NCBI GenBank assembly: GCA_047618185.1
Contig: JBLHKZ010000300.1
Coordinates: 1 to 6,867, forward strand
Length of the DNA stretch: 6,867 nt
Direction: 5' to 3'
DNA from: JAYPEY01 sp047618185
Lineage (GTDB): Bacteria > Verrucomicrobiota > Verrucomicrobiia > Limisphaerales > JAYPEY01
The first letter of the stretch is position 1, and every line of letters starts with the position of its first letter. The notes under the pieces were generated by a model. It was not told the origin of the DNA, searched no databases, and worked only from the letters and a program-made list of their open reading frames with translations. Shown piece after piece: positions 1-6,863 of the stretch. Both the position numbers and the translations under genes were made by a program.

Positions 1-626
1 CCGGTGGTGGTCTCCTCGGAAACGCCTTTAAGATCGGCGACGACATCGTGCCAGCGCGTCGGGGTCTCAGCGTGAACCTCCTTGAGCAGATCTTTGATGA
101 CCTTCTCCTCGTGGTTGCCGGACGGGGAGTTGACCCAATCGTCGCCGTTCTCGAGTTCGTAGCCTTTGTGGATGAGCAGAGTGGCATCGCCGCCGTCGTC
201 GACGATCAGCTCCGGTCCTTTGCCATCGGCGTGAATGAGCGCCTTGTAGGTGCACCACCAGTATTCCTCGAGCGTCTCGCCCTTCCAGGCGAACACCGGA
301 ATGCCGGCTTTGGCGATGGCGGCGGCGGCATGGTCCTGGGTGGAGTAGATGTTGCAGCTGGCCCAGCGAACGGAGGCGCCGAGGTCTACGAGCGTCTCGA
401 TCAGGACGGCGGTCTGGATCGTCATGTGCAGCGATCCGGTGACGCGGACGCCGGCGAGCGGTTTGGCCGCGGCGTGTTGCTGACGAATCGACATCAGGCC
501 GGGCATTTCGTACTCGGCGATGTTGAGTTCCTTGCGGCCGAATTCGGCGAGGGCAAGGTCTTTGATTTTGTATTCGACGTCTGTCGAGACGTCGGTCTGG
601 GGGGCTTCTTCTGTGGTGGTGTTCAT
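1..626 (-). CDS. ahcY: S-adenosylhomocysteine hydrolase, N-terminal 208 codons (3' end outside window)
   Basis: Adenosylhomocysteinase reversibly splits SAH into adenosine and homocysteine in the cytoplasm using bound NAD, relieving product inhibition of methyltransferases. The minus-strand frame starts at ATG 626-624 (MNTTTEEAPQ) and stays open to the window edge. Visible family motifs are the substrate-binding GSLHMT (residues 64-69), STQDHAAAAIAKAG (95-108), ETLEEYWWCT (117-126), DDGGD (143-147) and SEETTT (203-208), where the sequence is cut. Residues 155-200 carry the roughly 40-residue insert (YELENGDDW to ADLK) typical of plant and many bacterial enzymes and absent from the mammalian form. 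The NAD-binding Rossmann domain lies outside. The first 20 residues are a poorly conserved leader. No Shine-Dalgarno is visible before the ATG. It lies 39 bases downstream of metK on the same strand with no terminator between, so co-transcription is likely. Confidence 0.96.
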   Translation of the reverse strand, partial: MNTTTEEAPQTDVSTDVEYKIKDLALAEFGRKELNIAEYEMPGLMSIRQQHAAAKPLAGVRVTGSLHMTIQTAVLIETLVDLGASVRWASCNIYSTQDHAAAAIAKAGIPVFAWKGETLEEYWWCTYKALIHADGKGPELIVDDGGDATLLIHKGYELENGDDWVNSPSGNHEEKVIKDLLKEVHAETPTRWHDVVADLKGVSEETTT

Positions 627-634
627 TTTGTTAC

Positions 635-662
635 GAGTTGAGAGTATTTTTGAGTTGAGAGT
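635..662. repeat. 11-bp direct repeat in the metK-ahcY spacer
   Basis: The spacer between the metK stop and the ahcY start contains GAGTTGAGAGT twice, at 635-645 and 652-662, separated by six bases. On the coding strand this is ACTCTCAACTC twice, just upstream of the ahcY ATG. The copies fill the place where a ribosome binding site would be expected, and neither resembles one. They could be a slipped duplication or a protein- or RNA-level control site. I know no family that this repeat belongs to. Confidence 0.8.
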
Positions 663-665
663 CGG

Positions 666-1844
<1,179 letters not shown>

Positions 1845-1886
1845 GAAATTTTAATAGACAGCCAGTCGTTGCTTTAATACATATTC

Positions 1887-1910
1887 ACGTATCAAGATAA
1901 GATGATATGT
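1887..1910. promoter_or_regulatory. Candidate operator palindrome for the SahR-like repressor
   Basis: A 24-bp imperfect inverted repeat reads AC-g-TATCA, eight central bases (1895-1902), then TGATA-t-GT. Seven of eight arm positions pair around a centre between 1898 and 1899. It covers the predicted metK -10 box and probable start point, a position where a bound dimeric winged-helix repressor would block RNA polymerase. It also lies 68 bases upstream of the divergent regulator gene, so it could mediate autoregulation. A second inverted pair, ACATAT at 1879-1884 and ATATGT at 1905-1910, partly overlaps it. The operator role is inferred from position and symmetry. I did not match it to a published SahR motif. 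Confidence 0.55.
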
Positions 1911-1929
1911 TCGTTTTAGTTGGCGTCAA
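1902..1929 (-). promoter_or_regulatory. Predicted sigma70-type promoter of metK-ahcY
   Basis: Read on the minus strand, TTGACG (1929-1924) is a 5/6 match to the -35 box and TATCAT (1907-1902) a 5/6 match to the -10 box, with a 16-bp spacer. Transcription would start near 1894-1896, leaving a leader of only about 50 bases before the metK ATG. That is short for a typical SAM or SAH riboswitch with its expression platform. The -10 box lies wholly inside the palindrome at 1887-1910. This is a motif-based prediction. Confidence 0.6.
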
Positions 1930-1977
1930 TCCCTTTTTCGGGGAAAAGCTGAAGGAAGTCTGAGAAAGTCTTAAATC

Positions 1978-2910
1978 ATGCCCCAAACACTGAAATATCT
2001 GCGCGCGCTCGCTGATCCGACCCGGTTGCGCATTGTGGCGCTGCTGGAGGGGGGGGCACTTTCTGTCAACGAGTTACAGGAAATCACCGGCATGGGGCAG
2101 TCGCGAATCTCGACGCATCTTGCAGTGTTGGTGGAAACCGGATTGCTGGAATCGGAGCGAAAGGGGAAGCGGACTTTTTATGAACGGCGGGGCGACGCGG
2201 ACTCGGCGGCGAAGAGTTTCATTCAAGTGGCGGTTACGGGCGCGAAGGAGCTGCCCGAGTATGAGGCCGATCGGGTGAATCTTCGGCGCGTGTTGGGCGA
2301 ACGACAGCATCAGGAACAGGCGTATTTCAATCAGGTCGCCGGGCGATTCGATCGCAGTTACGGACCGGGGCGATCCTGGCAGGCCTTCGGCCATTTACTG
2401 CTGCGCGCGTTGCCGCCGATCGAAGTCGCGGATCTGGGATCGGGAGAAGGCCTGCTCAGCGAATTACTGGCCCGGCGTTGTAAGCGGGTCATCGCGGTGG
2501 ACAACTCGGACAAGATGGTGGCCTTCGGCGCGAAGAAGGCAAAGAAGAACGGGCTCAAGAATCTGGAGTTTCGGCTGGGCGATCTGGAGTCGCCGCCGAT
2601 TGATCCGCGCAGCGTGGACCTGGTGATTTTGAGTCAGGCTCTGCATCACGCGGAGAGTCCGGAGACGACGCTCAAGTCCGCGGCGAGGATCTTGCGCAAG
2701 GGAGGCCAGATCATGATTCTGGATCTGTTGGAGCATAAATTTGAGCAGGCGCGCGAACTCTATGGCGACCGTTGGCTGGGATTCGCCAAGAGCGATTTGC
2801 AGCGCTGGTTGGAAGAGGCGGGTTTCGAGGAAATCGAGATCGCAGTGGTCGCGCGCGAGGATCAGCCCCCGCATTTCGAGACGCTTCTGGCGGGCGGAAT
2901 CCGCGGGTAG
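1978..2910 (+). CDS. sahR: ArsR-family regulator fused to a SAM-methyltransferase-like domain (SahR-like)
   Basis: This is a probable repressor of the SAM cycle. Residues 1-73 form an ArsR winged helix (LRALADPTRLRIVALL, then VNELQEITGMGQSRISTHLAVLVETGLL and a KGKRTFYE wing). The metal-binding ELCVCDL box of arsenic sensors is replaced by ELQEITG, and the whole protein has one cysteine (C168), so metal sensing is unlikely. Residues 115-290 are a class I methyltransferase fold: motif I DLGSGEG (152-158), acidic D175 after strand 2, RLGDLE near 200-205 and DLVILSQALHH near 214-224. In proteobacterial SahR a methylase-related domain binds SAH and releases the protein from DNA. Divergent placement from metK-ahcY supports the same role here. 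The ATG at 1978 starts directly before the ArsR fold. A weak GAGAAAG (1962-1968) is the only ribosome-site candidate. The alternative is a real small-molecule methyltransferase with a regulatory N-terminus. Confidence 0.85.
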   Translation: MPQTLKYLRALADPTRLRIVALLEGGALSVNELQEITGMGQSRISTHLAVLVETGLLESERKGKRTFYERRGDADSAAKSFIQVAVTGAKELPEYEADRVNLRRVLGERQHQEQAYFNQVAGRFDRSYGPGRSWQAFGHLLLRALPPIEVADLGSGEGLLSELLARRCKRVIAVDNSDKMVAFGAKKAKKNGLKNLEFRLGDLESPPIDPRSVDLVILSQALHHAESPETTLKSAARILRKGGQIMILDLLEHKFEQARELYGDRWLGFAKSDLQRWLEEAGFEEIEIAVVAREDQPPHFETLLAGGIRG

Positions 2911-2931
2911 GCATCCACGGAATTCTTTTTT
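2897..2931 (+). terminator. Likely intrinsic terminator of the sahR-like gene
   Basis: TCCGCGG (2900-2906) pairs with CCACGGA (2915-2921) with one mismatch. The stem extends outward as GAA (2897-2899) with TTC (2923-2925) past one bulged A, and six T residues follow at 2926-2931. The TAG stop codon lies in the eight-base loop. Stem, loop and T-run are in the order expected for a rho-independent terminator on the plus strand. On the minus strand the T-run becomes an A-run on the wrong side for accD, so it does not look bidirectional. Confidence 0.6.
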
Positions 2932-2933
2932 AA

Positions 2934-2960
2934 CCGCGGATGTCGCGGAGGACTCGGATG
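2934..2960. repeat. Three degenerate 9-bp tandem units (consensus NCGCGGATG)
   Basis: Directly after the T-run and AA come three contiguous 9-base units: CCGCGGATG (2934-2942), TCGCGGAGG (2943-2951) and ACTCGGATG (2952-2960). The first two can also fold as a CCGCG/CGCGG stem with a five-base loop. From memory, short CGCGGATG-type tandem tracts occur as dispersed intergenic elements in several GC-rich bacterial genomes. Whether this is one such family cannot be checked here. It lies in the convergent gap between the regulator and accD. Confidence 0.6.
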
Positions 2961-2995
2961 GGAATTAGCCAGGACGGCTGAAGCGCGCCGATCGT

Positions 2996-4111
2996 TCAGG
3001 CGCGTTTCTTTACGGCCTTTGCGGGCGCCTTTTTTCGGGGCGTGGCCTTGGCTTTCACCTTCGCTTTGGTTTTCACCTTTGCCTTCGCCTTTGTTGCGCC
3101 GGCCTTGGGCGATGGTTTCTTTGGCGTTCTGGCGCCTGCAGGACTTGTCCCGCTCCTGCCGCCCTGAAGGAAGTCGAGGTAGAATTCCAGCTTTGCCTTC
3201 ATCTCGTTGCGGGGAACGATAGCGTCGATCAATCCGGCGTCCTTGAGGAATTCAGAAGTCTGGAAACCCGGGGGCAATTCCGCCTGGGTGGTGTCCTTGA
3301 TGACGCGGGCGCCGGCGAAGCCGATGGAGGCGCCGGGCTCGGCGATGATGAGATCTCCGACGGAGGCGTAGCTCGCCATGACGCCGGCGTAGGTTGGGTT
3401 CGTGAGCACGCTGATGTAGGGGAGTTTCGCTTTGGCGTGGTAGGCGAGGGCGGCACAGGTCTTGGCCATCTGCATGAGGCTGAACATGCCTTCGTACATC
3501 CGCGCGCCGCCGCTGGCCGAGATGACGATCACCGGCAGTTTTCTGCGCGTGCCCGCTTCAATTGCCCGGGTGATTTTCTCGCCGACGACCGCTCCCATGG
3601 AGCCGCCGATGAAACGAAAATTCATGATGGCCAGGGAAATCGCGTGTTTGCCGATGCGGGCCAGGCCCGTCGTGACGGCGTCATTGAGGCCGGTCTTCTT
3701 GCGGCTGGCGATCAGCTTGGATTTGTAGGACGCGACACCGGTGAATTCGAGCGTGTCGACGCTGGTCATCTCGGCGTGGAATTCCTCGAACGAATCCGGT
3801 TCGACGAGCGATTGGAGACGTTCCCGACCGGTAATGTAGAAGTGCTTGCCGCAGACGTGGCAGACTTTGAGGTTTTCCTCGAGCTCTCGCTCGTAAAGCA
3901 TCGTGTCGCACTGGTCGCACTTCTGCCAAAGCCCTTTGGGGATGTCTCTCTTCTTGGAAGCGCCGTCGCCGAGTTTGGGCTTCTTGATGAAACTGGTCTC
4001 AGTGTCGGACTCGGGCGGCGTGACGCCGGGCGCGCGGTCATCGTGCGCGTCGTCGTCCGGGCCGCCCATGTCGGGAGTCCCATTTTTTCTCGGATTTTTT
4101 TTGTCAGGCAT
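2996..4111 (-). CDS. accD: Acetyl-CoA carboxylase carboxyltransferase subunit beta with lysine-rich tail
   Basis: AccD pairs with AccA to move the carboxyl group from carboxybiotin to acetyl-CoA, giving malonyl-CoA for fatty acid synthesis in the cytoplasm. The four-cysteine zinc ribbon is complete (C65, C68, C84, C87), and the crotonase-like core runs from about 95 to 316. The core shows FRFIGGSMGAVVGEKI (165-180), the SASGGARMYEG acyl-CoA loop (198-208), TNPTYAGVMASYA (237-249) and EPGASIGFAGARVI (258-271). The product has 371 residues against 304 in E. coli, and the excess is at both ends. Residues 1-60 are a disordered, partly acidic leader. Residues 317-371 are a Lys/Ala/Pro tail with 18 Lys or Arg in the last 41 positions and no acidic residue. 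A minus-strand GGGAAG (4124-4119) seven bases before the ATG supports this start. accA is not in the window, so accD appears to stand alone here. Confidence 0.96.
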   Translation of the reverse strand: MPDKKNPRKNGTPDMGGPDDDAHDDRAPGVTPPESDTETSFIKKPKLGDGASKKRDIPKGLWQKCDQCDTMLYERELEENLKVCHVCGKHFYITGRERLQSLVEPDSFEEFHAEMTSVDTLEFTGVASYKSKLIASRKKTGLNDAVTTGLARIGKHAISLAIMNFRFIGGSMGAVVGEKITRAIEAGTRRKLPVIVISASGGARMYEGMFSLMQMAKTCAALAYHAKAKLPYISVLTNPTYAGVMASYASVGDLIIAEPGASIGFAGARVIKDTTQAELPPGFQTSEFLKDAGLIDAIVPRNEMKAKLEFYLDFLQGGRSGTSPAGARTPKKPSPKAGATKAKAKVKTKAKVKAKATPRKKAPAKAVKKRA

Positions 4112-4118
4112 AGCAGCG

Positions 4119-4124
4119 CTTCCC
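4119..4124 (-). promoter_or_regulatory. Ribosome binding site candidate for accD
   Basis: On the minus strand GGGAAG ends seven bases before the accD ATG at 4111. It is the best Shine-Dalgarno-like sequence in the window, since the other genes have none or weak ones. It favours the 4111 start over the internal Met15 codon. Confidence 0.45.
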
Positions 4125-4155
4125 GACGACCCTACGCGAATCGGCGGAAGGCGGC

Positions 4156-4184
4156 ATTAAATCGTCGACCGCTATCGCTAGCAA
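4156..4184 (-). promoter_or_regulatory. Predicted promoter of accD
   Basis: On the minus strand TTGCTA (4184-4179, 4/6 match to -35) and TTTAAT (4161-4156, 5/6 match to -10) are separated by exactly 17 bases. The expected transcript start near 4148-4150 gives a leader of about 38 bases. It is a moderate match found by eye in the divergent accD/binding-protein spacer, and no associated operator was recognised. Confidence 0.45.
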
Positions 4185-4295
4185 CCGGTTTTTTGACCCG
4201 TTCGCGTTTCGGGGGAAGGCAGTCCCATGCAATTCAGCGCCCGAGGGGGCGAGCGATCGTTTTGAATTATTATTGAAAAGTCCGGGCTGACCGGG

Positions 4296-5900
4296 ATGAT
4301 GCCGCGACCTGACACCATGAGTTCTGAAGATTATCAATATGGCCGCCAAAGCAACGTTTGGCTGATCGCCGGCGTAGTTTCAGTTCTGGCGGTGGTCGGA
4401 CTGTTCGCGCTTCTCAAGAAGCAAACCGCGCTGCCGGAAACCACGAAGGAGAGCCTGGTTGTCTATTGCGCGGCGGGGATTCGCAAGCCGGTCGAGGAGA
4501 CGGCCAAACAGTACGAAGCGGAGTTCGATGTCACGATCCGGCTCGACTACGGCTCTAGCGGCGAAATGGAGGGCAAGCTGGCGCTCGATCTGGAGAGCGG
4601 AACGACGCGCGCGGACCTTTACATTCCTGCCGATAAGAGTTTTGCCGATCGCGCCAAAGGCAAGGGACTGACTCGGGAGTCGATTCCGCTGGCGAAGTTC
4701 CGACTGGTCCTCGCCGTCAAGCCGGATTCGACGCATGATTTTAAAAGCATCGACGGGCTGTTGGAAAGCGGTGTTGATTTTGTTGTTTGCGACGAACTGG
4801 CCGGTGTCGGAAAGAAGACCAAGAAAGTGCTTACGGGGATTGGGAAATGGGAGGCGATCCACGAGCGCAAAAAGGTGAGCTATGCGCGCGTGCCTGAGGC
4901 TGCCAGCGCGGTGAAGACCTCGGACAGCGTCGCGGCGGGATTTCTCTGGGATTCGACCGCGAAACAATTTGGCCTGAAAATTTTGGAGATGCCGGAGCTC
5001 AATCCGGGGCGGGCGACGATCACCGCCAATGTAACGGAGGGCACGACGAAAGCGACGCAGGCGCTGCACTTCGCGCGATATCTTGCCGCGCCGGAGAAAG
5101 GCCAGCCCTCGTTCAAGAAGCATCATTTCACGCCGATCAATGGCGACTCGTGGGAGGACGTTCCTGAGATCGTCGCCTACTGCGGCGGGGTCAATCGCAA
5201 CGCTCTGAAGGACACGTTCGCCGAATTTGAAAAACGCGAGGGCTGCGTGGTCAAGACGACTTATGCGGGGTGCGGCACGATCGTGGGCAACATCGAAGCC
5301 GGTGAGTTTGCCATGCCGGACGCCTTCATGACTTGCGATGTCACCTACATGGACATGGTTCAGAAAGATTTTCTCGCCCCCCAGGACGTATCCAGCACGA
5401 GGGTCGTGATGCTCGTTCGCAAGGGCAATCCGAAGGGGATCAACTCGCTCAAGGATCTGACGAAGGATGGGGTGTCGGTCGGCACGACGGGGCCGCGGCA
5501 CAGCACGCTCGGCGCGCTCAGCTGGCAGATGTTCGAGCAGGTCGGCGTCAAGGCCGAGCTCGAGCAAAAGAAATCCGTGATCGTCACATCGCCGACCGCG
5601 CATGAATTGATTCTGAAGATGGAAGGACACACGAAGCTGGACGTCGCCCTGGTCTATGAGGCGAATTGCCAGCATCTCACGGATAATTTCGAGTTGGTGC
5701 ATATCGACCTGCCGCGCGCTCGGGCCGTGCAGAACGTCGCGGTCGGCAAGGCGACGAAATTTCCCAACCTGACGGCGCGTCTGATGGACACGATTCTCTC
5801 GACGCAGTCGAAGGAGAGATTCGAGGGCAATGGTTTTTCCTGGGAGGCGAAGGACGATTCGAAAACGGAGAACGCGAAGTCGGAATCGTCCGGCGGTTGA
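4296..5900 (+). CDS. Membrane-anchored tandem ModA-like substrate-binding protein
   Basis: This is the probable binding component of a molybdate/tungstate-type ABC importer. One hydrophobic helix (residues 21-40, WLIAGVV to ALL, then KK) has no signal-peptidase site or lipobox cysteine, so it should remain as an inner-membrane anchor with the rest outside. Two type-2 periplasmic binding domains follow. The first (about 53-285) opens VVYCAAGIRKPVEETAKQYE and continues RLDYGSSGEM and ADLYIPADKSF. The second (about 291-517) opens IVAYCGGVNRNALKDTFAEFE and continues TTYAGCGTIV and DAFMTCDVTYMDMV, then GTTGPRHSTLGALSW. ModA normally has one such domain in about 230 residues. The second copy has GCG where the first has the oxyanion-binding GSSG, so ligand preferences may differ. 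A polar tail ends the protein. ATGs at 4296, 4299 and 4317 are all possible, and 4317 (MSSEDYQYG) is attractive because it removes a proline-containing leader. A permease gene follows 132 bases downstream. The exact ligand is not proven. Confidence 0.85.
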   Translation: MMPRPDTMSSEDYQYGRQSNVWLIAGVVSVLAVVGLFALLKKQTALPETTKESLVVYCAAGIRKPVEETAKQYEAEFDVTIRLDYGSSGEMEGKLALDLESGTTRADLYIPADKSFADRAKGKGLTRESIPLAKFRLVLAVKPDSTHDFKSIDGLLESGVDFVVCDELAGVGKKTKKVLTGIGKWEAIHERKKVSYARVPEAASAVKTSDSVAAGFLWDSTAKQFGLKILEMPELNPGRATITANVTEGTTKATQALHFARYLAAPEKGQPSFKKHHFTPINGDSWEDVPEIVAYCGGVNRNALKDTFAEFEKREGCVVKTTYAGCGTIVGNIEAGEFAMPDAFMTCDVTYMDMVQKDFLAPQDVSSTRVVMLVRKGNPKGINSLKDLTKDGVSVGTTGPRHSTLGALSWQMFEQVGVKAELEQKKSVIVTSPTAHELILKMEGHTKLDVALVYEANCQHLTDNFELVHIDLPRARAVQNVAVGKATKFPNLTARLMDTILSTQSKERFEGNGFSWEAKDDSKTENAKSESSGG

Positions 5901-6032
5901 AGGGACGCCGTCCTCGGCATTCCAGACTTTTCGAGAATTTGAGGCGCCCGCGCCCGCGGACTTTGCAAGTTCGAGGTTGTCGGGGAGGCGGTCTATCACC
6001 TAGAAACGTCGTTCGCTTTTGATCTGCGGTTT
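5901..6032 (+). other. Spacer between binding-protein and permease genes
   Basis: These 132 bases between two genes expected to share a transcript hold no convincing open frame, promoter or terminator. There is a short palindrome, GGACG-C-CGTCC (5903-5913), and a possible five-base stem, CGGCG (5891-5895) with CGCCG (5906-5910), neither followed by a T-run. A structured leader that tunes permease output relative to the binding protein is possible but unsupported. Confidence 0.4.
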
Positions 6033-6863
6033 ATGGCGTCGAATCCTCAACCGAATCCCCCGTCGTCAGGCGGCGCATTTCGCGCCCGCTCGGACACTCC
6101 GTTTATTCTGGGACTTTGTCTGCTTGGCGGAGCCTACGTCCTGATGATCGTCCTGATGATCGCGGCGGATGTGGCCTTTACCGACAAGGAGTCCATCATG
6201 GCGGCGCTGGCCACGCCGGAGATTCAGTATTCGATCAAGCTGAGCCTGATCAGTTGCACTATTTCCACGCTGTTGTCGGTTTGGGTCGCCGTGCCGATCG
6301 GTTATTTGATGTCGCGTTTTGAGTTTCGCGGGAAAAGTTTAATCGACGCCATTCTCGACATCCCGATCGTGCTGCCTCCGCTGGTGATCGGGATCAGTCT
6401 TTTGATTCTTTTCAACTATCCGCCTTTTCGATGGGTGAGCGATCAGGTGGTGTTCGAGGTGCCGGCGGTCATTCTCGCGCAATTCATGGTCGCCTGCGCC
6501 TTCGCGGTTCGCACCATGCGGGTGACTTTCGATCAGATTTCACATCGGTTTGAAGATGTAGCCATGACCCTGGGATGCAGCCGCAGTCAGGCGTTTTGGA
6601 AGGTGATCATCCCGCAGGCGAAACATGGAGTTTTGGCGGCGGCGACTCTGGCATGGGCTCGGTCGCTGGGCGAGTTTGGTCCGATTCTGGTTTTTGCCGG
6701 GTCGACGCGAATGCGCACCGAGGTCTTGCCGACATCGGTTTATCTGGAAATGCAGGCCGGCAACACGAAGGGGATGTTGGCGGTCGCGTTGATCATGATT
6801 GCCGCCGCGACATTGGTGTTGATCGCCGCGCGACTTTTTGGAATGAAGAGGCTCAACGCATGA
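6033..6863 (+). CDS. modB: ABC importer permease, ModB/CysT family
   Basis: This inner-membrane channel subunit would dimerise and receive an oxyanion, probably molybdate or tungstate, from the tandem binding protein encoded upstream. The 276-residue product has a Pro/Ser-rich cytoplasmic start and about six membrane helices (near 23-47, 66-94, 104-128, 142-164, 194-222 and 246-268). The coupling EAA-type loop EDVAMTLGCSRSQAFWKVIIPQA (174-196) keeps the conserved glycine (G181) and the I-P ending that docks on the ATPase. SLGEFGPILVFAGSTRMRTEVLPTSVY (211-237) is the ModB/CysT hallmark. DIPIVLPPLVIGISLL (109-124) is also typical. The ATG at 6033 begins a normal-length protein but has no Shine-Dalgarno. 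The TGA stop overlaps the ATG of the next frame. Sulfate or tungstate permeases of the same family cannot be excluded. Confidence 0.9.
   Translation: MASNPQPNPPSSGGAFRARSDTPFILGLCLLGGAYVLMIVLMIAADVAFTDKESIMAALATPEIQYSIKLSLISCTISTLLSVWVAVPIGYLMSRFEFRGKSLIDAILDIPIVLPPLVIGISLLILFNYPPFRWVSDQVVFEVPAVILAQFMVACAFAVRTMRVTFDQISHRFEDVAMTLGCSRSQAFWKVIIPQAKHGVLAAATLAWARSLGEFGPILVFAGSTRMRTEVLPTSVYLEMQAGNTKGMLAVALIMIAAATLVLIAARLFGMKRLNA

Noticed and set aside
48..641. 197-codon plus-strand frame opposite ahcY
   Set aside because: The minus strand carries conserved SAH hydrolase motifs throughout, so this frame is antisense by chance.
1884..1911. Possible plus-strand promoter for the sahR-like gene (TTCACG and TATGTT)
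   Set aside because: Both boxes match only 4/6 of consensus, so it is not listed as a feature, although some promoter must exist in this spacer.
1933..1948. CTTTT...AAAAG inverted repeat in the sahR leader, considered as a second operator or attenuator
   Set aside because: The arms are only five A/T-dominated pairs and lie downstream of both predicted start regions; easily chance.
4238..4251. CGCCC/GGGCG hairpin with a four-base loop upstream of the binding-protein gene, considered as a terminator or leader switch
   Set aside because: It is separated from the nearby TTTT by about eight bases, has only five pairs, and no transcript is known to end here.
3437..4276. 279-codon plus-strand frame opposite accD
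   Set aside because: The opposite strand encodes an unmistakable AccD, and this product has no recognisable domain or start signal.
4380..5999. Long open frame (539 codons) on the minus strand opposite the tandem binding-protein gene
   Set aside because: It mirrors a gene with clear domain homology. The translation is Arg-rich with no recognisable domain, as expected from an antisense frame in GC-rich DNA.
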